This document shows, piece by piece, positions 54,955 to 63,146 of a DNA stretch of 64,000 bases; positions within the stretch are counted from its first letter, which is position 1, and the number at the start of each line of letters is the position of its first letter. This stretch comes from Microbacterium testaceum StLB037 (GTDB lineage: Bacteria > Actinomycetota > Actinomycetes > Actinomycetales > Microbacteriaceae): assembly GCF_000202635.1 (NCBI RefSeq), contig NC_015125.1:744001-808000 (forward strand), in the 5' to 3' direction. The notes under the pieces are model-generated. The model saw only the letters and a program-made list of their open reading frames with translations, was not told the DNA's origin and ran no database searches. A program made the position numbers and the translations under genes.

Positions 54955-56571
54955 ATGACGGTTGACGGAGGAATGGACAGTCTCGATGAGCTCGCCGAGC
55001 TGCTGGGGGCCACTGGAACGCTGCCTGTGCTCTTTGTCGGGTCCGGCTTATCTCGTCGATACCTCGGCTCACCCGACTGGGACGGACTGATCCAGTATTC
55101 GGCTGAGTTGACTGAGCTACCACTGGACTACTACTCAGGCCAGTTGCCATCAGACATGCCCAAGGAAGACCGTTTACCTGCGGTGGCTTCGCTCATTGCC
55201 AAGCAGTTCCACGAAGAGTGGTGGACGACGGAAAAGTTCCGAGGGATGCGTGAGTCAAACGATCTGCCTCTCCCCGGTAGCGGAGACCCGTTGAAGCTGA
55301 TGATTTCCAAATTCATCACCTCCCTCAGCTACATAGAAGATGACCCTTTAGCGGTCGAACGAGCGAAGTTGGGGCGCGCGAAGGTGCATGCCATCATCAC
55401 GACGAACTACGATGAGGTGTTGGAAGAGGCGTTCTCCGACTATCGCGTCTTTGTTGGGCAGCAGGATGTGCTTTTCGCGTCTCCCCAGTATGTGGGCGAG
55501 ATTTACAAGATTCATGGATCCGCAGTGTCGCCAACCTCGCTGGTCTTCACTGGCGACGATTACATCGCCTATCGGAAGAAAAACCCGTATCTCATAGCCA
55601 AGATTATGACGCTCTTCGTCGAGCATCCTGTCCTCTTCATCGGATACAGCCTTCGCGACCCGCACATCCTTGATCTTCTGGCGACGCTCGTGTCATGCCT
55701 CTCACCCGAGCAGCTCGATACATTCAACCAAAGGCTAATCTTCGTCGGTCGAGTGAGTTCGGCTCGCGCGAAAGGTCTCTCTACCTCCAGTATCACAGTG
55801 CCCGGCTATACCTTCGAGGTACGTGAGTTTGGGATAGACGATTTCGGCGGCGTATACGAGGTTCTGGCAGAGTTACCCGAGCACTATCCAGTTAAGCTTT
55901 TGCGAAACCTAAAGGAACGCGTCACGCAGATGGCATACTCGGACACGTCGAGCGAACGTGTTCACGTTCTGCCACTCCAGGAAGGCGAAAACATTGACGA
56001 CGTCCAGGTCGTCGTTGGAGTTGGCGCGTTCGAGCGACTCGGCGAAAAGGGATACACCGCATACAGTAGAGCCGAATTCTTCCTCGACATGATTGCGGGC
56101 GCTCCGGATCACAGCGTGGACCACCTTGGTCAACTAATTGCTCACAGTTTCCGTAACGCAAAGTTTTCCCCTGTTTTCTACCCCCTGCATCTAGCGCAGT
56201 CGAACGGCGCACCTCTAGAAGTAAGCGCCTTGCCGGCACGGGCTCAAGCGCTAATTCGGGGGGACGCTCCGCTCGAGCCGTACCCCGGCAAGCGACCCCA
56301 GGGGTGGGAAAATTTGGGATTTCGCGACCTTCTGGCGACGCATCCGAAGTATGCAGAGAACTTGTCTACCGGGTGCAGTTACGACATCGACGATGTCATC
56401 GAACTGGGGAAATACCTTTGGCCGCGCTTCGTCGGAAACTCGACACCCTCAACTCCGCTTGCGAAGGCGGCTTGCAAATTCGACAGGCTGGTGTACGGCG
56501 AGGACTTCGCGGGGGACCGCGCGACGCTCCGCGAGACAGTGCGACGCGAGCTCGGGACGCCGCGATATTAG
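54955..56571 (+). CDS. SIR2-like domain protein, probable defence NADase
   Basis: A 538-residue protein. Residues 20-245 form a SIR2-like fold: VGSGLS (28-33), TTNYDEVLEEAF (149-160), IHGSA with the conserved His187, and LFIGYSLRDP (227-236). Stand-alone SIR2 proteins of this length act in anti-phage defence by depleting NAD. The C-terminal 290 residues are unfamiliar and may sense infection. A TAATGT element eight bases before the ATG suggests a leaderless transcript. The gene is clearly less GC-rich than the rest of the window, indicating horizontal acquisition. Confidence 0.85.
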   Translation: MTVDGGMDSLDELAELLGATGTLPVLFVGSGLSRRYLGSPDWDGLIQYSAELTELPLDYYSGQLPSDMPKEDRLPAVASLIAKQFHEEWWTTEKFRGMRESNDLPLPGSGDPLKLMISKFITSLSYIEDDPLAVERAKLGRAKVHAIITTNYDEVLEEAFSDYRVFVGQQDVLFASPQYVGEIYKIHGSAVSPTSLVFTGDDYIAYRKKNPYLIAKIMTLFVEHPVLFIGYSLRDPHILDLLATLVSCLSPEQLDTFNQRLIFVGRVSSARAKGLSTSSITVPGYTFEVREFGIDDFGGVYEVLAELPEHYPVKLLRNLKERVTQMAYSDTSSERVHVLPLQEGENIDDVQVVVGVGAFERLGEKGYTAYSRAEFFLDMIAGAPDHSVDHLGQLIAHSFRNAKFSPVFYPLHLAQSNGAPLEVSALPARAQALIRGDAPLEPYPGKRPQGWENLGFRDLLATHPKYAENLSTGCSYDIDDVIELGKYLWPRFVGNSTPSTPLAKAACKFDRLVYGEDFAGDRATLRETVRRELGTPRY

Positions 56572-56922
56572 TCCACTCACGGGTCAGTTTGGCCGCTACC
56601 GTGCGCGCGTCGTGTCCAGCGACTATCGAGAAAAAGCCGTGAATCTGCCGGAGAGTCGCAGAACCTGCGCGTCCCGCGGCGATGGCTCGACACCAGATCT
56701 GTCGCCACGCCCATGTTTTCGCGTTGCGGCCCTCGGCCTCGGCCTCGGCAAGGCTGGCTTGGGTTGGGTTGCCCTCAAACGAGCATCCTGTGGTTGCCTC
56801 CGCTCCCACCTGGACCGGGAGCGCGTGTCGTTTGCGTGCGGCACCTAGGTCCACGAATGAGCACGGCCGCCTGACGGATGTATCTTGTGGCACGGAACGT
56901 CAAGACGGTCGACACCGACAGA

Positions 56923-56966
56923 CCCGTCGTACACGGATGGATTCCCCGTCGTACACGGATGGATTC
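56923..56966. repeat. perfect tandem 22-base repeat in a 540-base gap
   Basis: The unit starts CCCGTCGTACACGGATGG and runs 22 bases; copies are 56923-56944 and 56945-56966. It lies in the gene-free gap 56572-57111 between the SIR2 gene and the MazG-like operon. Because 22 is not a multiple of three it breaks any frame through it; the gap otherwise shows nothing recognisable. Confidence 0.7.
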
Positions 56967-57111
56967 GCCAAGCCCTCGTTTCTTCGAGCAATCTCGGGCC
57001 CGACTCGTGAGGCGCGACCTTGCCGCCGGCGCGTTCCGTCCTGTCGACCCCTGGCGAGTGAGGCAGATTTACGACGACACGCCGGTCGATGACGGCGGGC
57101 CGTGTAAAGAT

Positions 57112-57654
57112 ATGAGCATGTCGGCGAACCTGGCGGCGACCGCTCCGGCGGAGCTAGATCTGGGCCTCCCTCGTGTGGAGGGAGCGGTGCGACGGGGGCA
57201 ACCCCGCCGCAAAGCACCAGCGAAACGCCACCTCTGGATCCAGCCGGTCCTCTCAGACGCCATGTTTTCGGTCGTCGAATTTCACACTTCCTTCGGCCTG
57301 CCCTGTCAAACAACGCCGCAGGGACAAATTGATCCGGAGCTAGCTCGGTTGCGCATTGATCTCCTCAAAGAGGAGGTCACGGAGTTTGAACAAGCGGCAG
57401 TTTCCGGCGACATCGTCGCCATAGCCGACGCACTTGGCGACATCGCCTACGTTCTTTACGGGACTGCGCTGACGTACGGCATCAACCTGGACGAAGTTAT
57501 CTCTGAGATTCACCGCTCGAACATGACCAAGCTCGGCCCAGACGGTAAACCGATGCTTCGCGAGGACGGGAAAGTGCTCAAGCCGGAGGGGTATAGCCGC
57601 CCCAACCTGCGTCAGGTGCTCGATTCTCAAGCCCCTCTGCCGACTCAGATTTGA
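57112..57654 (+). CDS. MazG-like nucleotide pyrophosphohydrolase
   Basis: A 180-residue protein whose last 130 residues are an all-alpha MazG/PRA-PH type NTP pyrophosphatase. KEEVTEFEQA and ALGDIAYVLYG provide the acidic metal-binding residues, and the tail DGKPMLREDGKVLKPEGYSR is typical of the subfamily acting on dNTPs. It would convert a nucleoside triphosphate to the monophosphate. The start is uncertain (57112, 57118 or 57261, the last just before the domain). It precedes the macrodomain and PurZ-like genes; phage Z-genome clusters pair a MazG-like enzyme (MazZ) with PurZ. Confidence 0.85.
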   Translation: MSMSANLAATAPAELDLGLPRVEGAVRRGQPRRKAPAKRHLWIQPVLSDAMFSVVEFHTSFGLPCQTTPQGQIDPELARLRIDLLKEEVTEFEQAAVSGDIVAIADALGDIAYVLYGTALTYGINLDEVISEIHRSNMTKLGPDGKPMLREDGKVLKPEGYSRPNLRQVLDSQAPLPTQI

Positions 57655-57709
57655 GCGCACCTGGCGGCGGTCGGTGACAAACACCGCCTAAACCGTCTAG
57701 CCTCCTTCC

Positions 57710-59059
57710 ATGGGGACGCACTGGAATAGCAAGTCCGTGCGTGCATTTGCGCGCGGCGCCGACCCAATTCAGTGCGCGCAGGGCGTCGCCGCAGGCCTCA
57801 GGGAGCTTGCCTCGGCGCACGGACTCGACGGGCCACCGGTAGACGTCGTACGCCTAGCGGAGCGGGCGGGCGTCGAACTCCGCCCGTCCGACACATTGGC
57901 TGATGCTCGCACCATAGTCGTCGACAATCGCCTCGTCATCGAGTACAACCCCGCGCGCCCGCGGGGCCGCCTTCGTTTCAGCCTCGCCCACGAGTTAGCG
58001 CATACGACATTTCCAGACGTCGCGGAGAAGGCTCGGTATCGCACCCGCCTAGGCGCAATCGAAGAGTTCGCCGACGATGACGATTGGGAGGTAGAGCTGC
58101 TGTGCAACATCGTCGCTTCCGAGCTCTTGATGCCCGATCAAGCAATCGGACCGCTCGTCAATGTGGAGACGGACATCGACTTCATCATGGAAACGCGACG
58201 TCGCTGGGACGTCTCCACGGAAGCGCTATTGCGCCGACTGGTGAACGCGTCACCACGACCTATGGCTCTGGTAGTGACCTCAGCCGACAAGCGTGGGGCA
58301 TCTCGCGTCGATTACGTTCAAGTCACCCCATCGACGGAAGATGAGTATCCCGTGAATGGGTGGACCCATGGCGCGGTTCTTCCACCGCGCGCCATCAAAC
58401 GACCGACCGCAGTGGGCCAGACCCTGCGTTCCACAGTGATGGTGGACGGCCGGGAGCTGGAAGCTCAGACTGTGGGAGTTCCTGCTTTTCCCGGTTCACC
58501 GCACCCGCGCGCGATGACGCTCATCGATCTTGTGCGCCCCGCACCCCTAAATCCGCACATCACATATGTCACCGGTGACCTCTTAATGATTCCCGAGACC
58601 GAGAGAAATGTTCTCTTCGCCCACGTGGTGTCGAATCGGTCACGCGGGTGGTCACGATACGGCGCCGCCTCCGCCCTCGCTCGAGCCTTTCCAGAGCTCC
58701 CTGGCGCTTATCGGGGCTGGTCTATCGCTGACGCGGAGCATCTGAAACTGGGCAATGTGCATTTCGCATCACAACGATCACGCAATCGTGAGATCGGTGT
58801 CGCAAGTGTTGTCGCGCAGGACGGGTATGGCCCTGGCGAGTCGGTGCGGCTCAGATACGACGCGCTCCGGGTTGGCTTGGAGCTGGTCGCTTCTCACGCG
58901 GCTGAATCTGGCGCGATAGTGCATGTGCCCCGAATTGGGGCCGGTCAAGCCGGCGGTCGATGGGACGTCATCGAAGTGATCCTAAAAGAGACTCTCGCCA
59001 GACGGGGCATTAATGTCACTGTTCACACGTTGCCAGCGAGAGGGCAGGCCAAAACATGA
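57710..59059 (+). CDS. M78 (ImmA/IrrE) metalloprotease-macrodomain fusion
   Basis: A protein of 449 residues. The N-terminal third has the zinc motif HELAH (94-98) and a following Glu-rich helix (WEVELLCNIVASELLMP), as in ImmA/IrrE proteases that cleave repressors or antitoxins. From about residue 275 a macrodomain follows (ITYVTGDLL, then NVLFAHVVSN, and HVPRIGAGQAGGRWDVIE), a fold that binds or removes ADP-ribose. A TGACAA/TAGCCT pair just before the ATG may be a separate promoter. It overlaps the kinase-synthetase gene by four bases (ATGA). Confidence 0.88.
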   Translation: MGTHWNSKSVRAFARGADPIQCAQGVAAGLRELASAHGLDGPPVDVVRLAERAGVELRPSDTLADARTIVVDNRLVIEYNPARPRGRLRFSLAHELAHTTFPDVAEKARYRTRLGAIEEFADDDDWEVELLCNIVASELLMPDQAIGPLVNVETDIDFIMETRRRWDVSTEALLRRLVNASPRPMALVVTSADKRGASRVDYVQVTPSTEDEYPVNGWTHGAVLPPRAIKRPTAVGQTLRSTVMVDGRELEAQTVGVPAFPGSPHPRAMTLIDLVRPAPLNPHITYVTGDLLMIPETERNVLFAHVVSNRSRGWSRYGAASALARAFPELPGAYRGWSIADAEHLKLGNVHFASQRSRNREIGVASVVAQDGYGPGESVRLRYDALRVGLELVASHAAESGAIVHVPRIGAGQAGGRWDVIEVILKETLARRGINVTVHTLPARGQAKT

Positions 59060-60714
59060 CCTTAGCGGGCGAAACGTTTGTGGCCCAGCCTCGGATTGTT
59101 GTGCTGAGCGGCCCTGTCGGGTCGGGCAAGAGCACGCTCGCTGAGCAACTCGTGCGTGACTACGGCGCCGCCCACGTTCGCACGCAGGAGCTAATAAAAG
59201 ATGAAGCCGCCCGTCGCGGGGAGGACCTCGCAGAAGAACGGAGAGCGCTTCAGATTTTCGGGGACCGATTAGACACGGAGACTGGCGGTCAGTGGGTAGC
59301 GAATGGGGTTGGGCGGTTGATTGCCGACGGCGAACTCGACAGCTCGCTTGTAATCATCGACGCGGTCCGCATTCTCCGCCAAATTGAGCACCTGAGAGAT
59401 GCGTTCCCCTCCAGGGTCACTCACATTCATCTCTACGCTCCCGACGACGCTCTCAGCGCGCGGTACGAACGTCGTCGAGGTGTCAGTCATATCGTGGAGT
59501 TAGAGAGTTACAGCGCCGTAGCTGAGAACCAGACAGAGCGAAACACTAGGCTCCTAGGCGAGGATGCCGACATCTCTATTGACACGAACAGGTGTTCTTT
59601 TGGCGATGTCGAAACGCGCGCCGCTGCCGCGCTTCGTCTTGGTGGCGCACGCAGCGCGCGACTCGTGGACGTCCTCATCGGAGGCCAATACGGGAGCGAG
59701 GGCAAAGGCAACATTGCGTTTTTTCTGGCGCCGGAGTACGACCTACTTATGCGGGTGGGCGGCCCCAATGCGGGCCACAAAGTGCCAGTCGGCGGCGCAT
59801 TCACTCACCGACTTCTGCCATCGGGAACTCGCGCGAATGAGCAAGCATTGCTGCTCATCGGCCCAGGTGCCACTCTTGATGTCGAGGTTCTTCTCAAGGA
59901 GATCGCCGACTGCGCGGTTGAGAAGGGGCGCCTTTTCATCGACCCTCAGGCGATGATCATTGAGCCGGACGATAAAGAAGCCGAGGGCCAGTTGAAAGCA
60001 ACTATCGGTTCCACTGGCAAAGGCGGGGGTTCCGCGGCTTCTCGACGAATCATGGGACGTTCGGGGACGGTCACTCCGCCGGTCCGCCTCGCAAAAAACC
60101 TCCAGGAACTGGAACCTTACATCCGTCCCGCGCGCGAGGTACTCGAAGAAACCTTTCGTGCAGGCGGTCGGGTTCTACTTGAGGGGACTCAAGGGACTGG
60201 GCTCAGCCTGTTCCACGGGCACTACCCTCACGTCACGAGCCGGGACACGACGACGTCTGCAACCCTCGCTGAAGCGGGCATCGGTCCGCATAGGCTCCGC
60301 CGGGTGGTAATGGTCGTGCGCACCTACCCGATCAGGGTGGGAAACCCGATCCACGGCGAATCAGGCCACATGTCGCAGGAGCTCACCTGGGCAGAAATCG
60401 CGGAACGCTCGGGCCACGATGCTGCCATCCTGACGGCAACAGAAAAGGGCTCAGTCAGCGGGACCGAGAGACGAGTCGGAGAATTCGATTGGGAGCAGTT
60501 GAAACGTGCCGCCGACTTGAACGGCGCAACCGACATTGCACTCACTTTCACTGACTACATTGACAAACGAAATGAGGGGGCCCGCCGCTTCGAACAGCTA
60601 TCTGACGATACTGTCAATTTCATAGAGGAGGTCGAACGCGTCGCGGCCTCGCCTGTTTCGTTGATAGGCACGCGATTCGACCGAAGAAGCGTCATCGACC
60701 GAAGAGAATGGTAG
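59056..60714 (+). CDS. P-loop nucleotide kinase fused to PurA/PurZ-type synthetase
   Basis: A protein of 552 residues. Residues 12-185 are a P-loop kinase (GPVGSGKST at 19-27, lid-like RYERRRG). Residues 203-552 match adenylosuccinate synthetase: GGQYGSEGKGN (209-219), PNAGHK with catalytic His241, IGSTGKGGGSA, EGTQGTGLS, HVTSRDTT and ATEKGSVSGTERRVGEFD. The catalytic Asp of PurA (GDEGKGK) is Ser214. Phage PurZ enzymes, which use dGMP to make the 2-aminoadenine precursor, are reported to have Ser/Thr there. The C-terminal domain is shorter than in PurA. The kinase may phosphorylate substrate or product. Confidence 0.87.
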   Translation: MTLAGETFVAQPRIVVLSGPVGSGKSTLAEQLVRDYGAAHVRTQELIKDEAARRGEDLAEERRALQIFGDRLDTETGGQWVANGVGRLIADGELDSSLVIIDAVRILRQIEHLRDAFPSRVTHIHLYAPDDALSARYERRRGVSHIVELESYSAVAENQTERNTRLLGEDADISIDTNRCSFGDVETRAAAALRLGGARSARLVDVLIGGQYGSEGKGNIAFFLAPEYDLLMRVGGPNAGHKVPVGGAFTHRLLPSGTRANEQALLLIGPGATLDVEVLLKEIADCAVEKGRLFIDPQAMIIEPDDKEAEGQLKATIGSTGKGGGSAASRRIMGRSGTVTPPVRLAKNLQELEPYIRPAREVLEETFRAGGRVLLEGTQGTGLSLFHGHYPHVTSRDTTTSATLAEAGIGPHRLRRVVMVVRTYPIRVGNPIHGESGHMSQELTWAEIAERSGHDAAILTATEKGSVSGTERRVGEFDWEQLKRAADLNGATDIALTFTDYIDKRNEGARRFEQLSDDTVNFIEEVERVAASPVSLIGTRFDRRSVIDRREW

Positions 60715-60726
60715 CGATATAGCGAT

Positions 60727-61392
60727 ATGGACACCGAGCAACTCATCGAGCTATACCCGCGGTTGTACCACATGGCGACCGCCGGAAGTTGGCCGTCAAT
60801 TCAGCAGAATGGGCTCTGGACAACTGAGCAGATCGCGACATCGGCGGGGCTGGACCAAGAGCAGATTGATCATTTGTTAAGAGTTCGCAGGCCCCACTCC
60901 GTGCGCCTCGACCATCCGACCCTCGGACCGATGACAGTTCGAGACCAAGTTCCTCTGCGTCTAGTGCTTCTAGAACGTTCCCTGACCGATCTAACCGTTG
61001 AGGAATGGCTTGAGACGCTGAACAACCGTGTCTTCTTTTGGCTGCACGAGAGTCGACTCGCACGGTTGCTTGGAGCCAAGCACTACCGGAGGGAGGAGCA
61101 CGACGTTCTAGTTCTCGACACCCGCTCGTTGATCGACGCCCATGGAGATCGAGTTCGGCTCGCCCCGATGAACACTGGGTCAACCTTGTTCCCCAACAAT
61201 CTGACCCGAGGCAGCGATACCTTCGCGAAGGTTGCGGATTTCAATTACGAGGATCGCCGACGTGGACGATCTCTTCCAGACCGAATAGTGGAGTTGGCCG
61301 TTCTCGACGGGGTGCACGACATCGCTCGCTTTGTCGTCGGCGTTCAGCGCCGCCGAGGTCCTGACGTCGTTCAAGAAATCTCGTTGGTCTAG
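60727..61392 (+). CDS. DUF7002-like protein, possible ADP-ribosyltransferase fold
   Basis: A 221-residue protein starting YPRLYHMATAGSWPSIQQNG, then RRPHSVRLDHPTLGPMTVRDQ, VFFWLHESRLARLLGA and HDVLVLDTRSL. This pattern fits the family I know as DUF7002. The H-x(n)-I-x3-GL beginning resembles ADP-ribosyltransferase-like folds such as DarT, but catalytic residues are not certain. It follows the PurZ-like gene by 12 bases and ends the operon that contains a macrodomain protein, the usual partner of DarT-type toxins. Confidence 0.65.
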   Translation: MDTEQLIELYPRLYHMATAGSWPSIQQNGLWTTEQIATSAGLDQEQIDHLLRVRRPHSVRLDHPTLGPMTVRDQVPLRLVLLERSLTDLTVEEWLETLNNRVFFWLHESRLARLLGAKHYRREEHDVLVLDTRSLIDAHGDRVRLAPMNTGSTLFPNNLTRGSDTFAKVADFNYEDRRRGRSLPDRIVELAVLDGVHDIARFVVGVQRRRGPDVVQEISLV

Positions 61393-61753
61393 GTGCGATA
61401 CAGGCCTCCCGCTCACTCAACACCCTGCACGAGTCGATGCCTGCTGGCTTCGGTCGCAGAGACCAACAGCCAATATCTGCGAGCAACCACTCCGTGGGCC
61501 CGCCGTCGCGGTGTCGTTTCGCACCGGAAATCGATCCGCGTGTCCATCGAGTTGCCGTATTCCTAGGTCGGCTGCCTCCCGTGTAACGCCCACGTAAACT
61601 CCCCCTCTCCCACTCCGCCTGGCGGGGTGAGCCAGCCGTTACCTCCCCGCCCCCGCCAACGCGGTCCCGGGAAACCCCTCCTCCCTACGCTGACGGCACG
61701 CCCCGCCCATGCGAGGCGCTGCACCTCCCCCGCATCGCCCATCGGAGGACCCC
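61393..61753. other. gene-free junction between the accessory block and narK
   Basis: No gene is supported in these 361 bases. Composition returns to very high GC near 61600, marking the probable right edge of the acquired block. A CCACTCCGCCTGGCGGGGTG hairpin-like stretch lies upstream of narK; a strong GGAGG ribosome binding site precedes its start. Confidence 0.4.
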
Positions 61754-63142
61754 GTGACCGTCACCGACCCGCGCCCCGAAACCGCAACGCCGCCCGCGGC
61801 CGCAACCGAAACAGCGGAACTCCAACACCGCCCCGGCCGCTGGATCGACAACTGGAACCCCGAGAACGCCACGCAGTGGGCGAAAGAGGGCAAGGCCATC
61901 GCCTCCCGCAACCTGCGGTGGTCGATCTTCGCCGAGTTCCTTGGGTTCGTCGTCTGGCAGCTGTGGTCGGTCGTCGTCGTCTCGCTGCCCGCGGCGGGCT
62001 TCCAGCTGTCGACCGGTGAGATCTTCTGGCTCATCTCCATGCCGAGCCTCGTCGGTGCGACGCTGCGCATCCCCTACACGTTCATGGTTCCGCGCTTCGG
62101 CGGCCGCAACTGGACGATCGTCTCCGCCGGGCTCCTGCTCATCCCGAGCATCGGCCTCGCCATCGCGGTGTCGAACCCGCAGACGCCCTTCGGCCTCTTG
62201 CTCCTCATCGCCGCGTTCGCCGGCTTCGGCGGCGGAAACTTCGCCAGCTCGATGTCGAACATCACGTTCTTCTACCCCGCCGCGCAGAAGGGATACGCCC
62301 TCGGACTCAACGCCGCCGGCGGAAACCTCGGCGCCTCGGTCGCGCAGTTCGTCGTCCCCATCGTCATCACCGTCGGTGCCGCGGCGACCCTCAACCTGCC
62401 GCTCGCGGGCCTCATCTGGGTGCCGCTGATCCTCGTCGCCATGGTCGGCGCCTACCTCCGCATGGACAACCTCTCCGCCGCGAAGGCCGACATCACGGCA
62501 TCCCTCGCCGCTCTCAAAGAGCCGCACATGTGGGTGCTCTCGCTGCTCTACATCGGCACCTTCGGCTCGTTCATCGGCTTCGCGGGCGTCTTCCCGAAGC
62601 TGCTCGCCGACACGTTCCCCGACTTCAAGGGCATCGCGATCGGCACCGCGACGGTCACCCTCGCCTTCCTCGGCGCACTCGTCGGCTCGCTCGCCCGCCC
62701 CTACGGCGGCAAGCTCGCCGACCGCTTCGGCGGCACCTACATCACGATCGGCGCCTTCACGGTGATGGGGCTCGGCATCCTGAGTGTGATCCTCACCCTC
62801 CCGATGCAGAACTTCGCGATCTTCCTGCTGTGCTTCCTCGTGCTGTTCGCGGCGGCGGGCATCGGCAACGGCTCGACGTACCGCATGATCCCGACGATCT
62901 TCGCCCTCAAGGCGAACGGCGGCATCGGCGCGCAGCGCAAGGCTGCCGCGGCCCTCGGCCTCATCTCGGCGATCGGCGCGTACGGCGGCTTCTTCATCCC
63001 GCAGCTGCTCGGCTTCTCGAAGACGACGTTCGGCTCGTACACCCCCGCCCTCGGCTGGTTCGCCCTCGCGTACGTGGCGTTCCTCGCCCTCACCGCGGGC
63101 GTGTACCTCCGCCTGTCGAAGAAGACCGGAACGCGGATCTGA
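61754..63142 (+). CDS. narK: nitrate/nitrite MFS transporter (NNP family)
   Basis: A 462-residue protein with 12 membrane segments and both NNP signatures: GGGNFASSMSNITFFYP and GYALGLNAAGGNLG. It imports nitrate (or exports nitrite). The GTG at 61754 has a CGGAGGACC ribosome binding site; the hydrophilic N-terminal 55 residues precede the first helix. It lies four bases before the nitrate reductase gene. Confidence 0.95.
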   Translation: MTVTDPRPETATPPAAATETAELQHRPGRWIDNWNPENATQWAKEGKAIASRNLRWSIFAEFLGFVVWQLWSVVVVSLPAAGFQLSTGEIFWLISMPSLVGATLRIPYTFMVPRFGGRNWTIVSAGLLLIPSIGLAIAVSNPQTPFGLLLLIAAFAGFGGGNFASSMSNITFFYPAAQKGYALGLNAAGGNLGASVAQFVVPIVITVGAAATLNLPLAGLIWVPLILVAMVGAYLRMDNLSAAKADITASLAALKEPHMWVLSLLYIGTFGSFIGFAGVFPKLLADTFPDFKGIAIGTATVTLAFLGALVGSLARPYGGKLADRFGGTYITIGAFTVMGLGILSVILTLPMQNFAIFLLCFLVLFAAAGIGNGSTYRMIPTIFALKANGGIGAQRKAAAALGLISAIGAYGGFFIPQLLGFSKTTFGSYTPALGWFALAYVAFLALTAGVYLRLSKKTGTRI

Positions 63143-63146
63143 CCCC

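Noticed and set aside
56878..57111. An N-terminal extension of the MazG-like protein by 78 residues
   Set aside because: The frame crosses the 22-base tandem repeat, has no ribosome binding site and low-complexity Arg/Asp sequence; the ATG at 57112 or later is preferred.
57112..60714. A complete phage-type Z-genome pathway
   Set aside because: Only MazG-like and PurZ-like components are present. No DatZ-type dATPase, DpoZ polymerase or phage gene is nearby, so whole-genome adenine replacement is not claimed.
43000..61400. Prophage or integrative element
   Set aside because: No integrase, transposase, portal, capsid or tail gene and no tRNA attachment site; the accessory blocks are treated as islands of unknown transfer mechanism.
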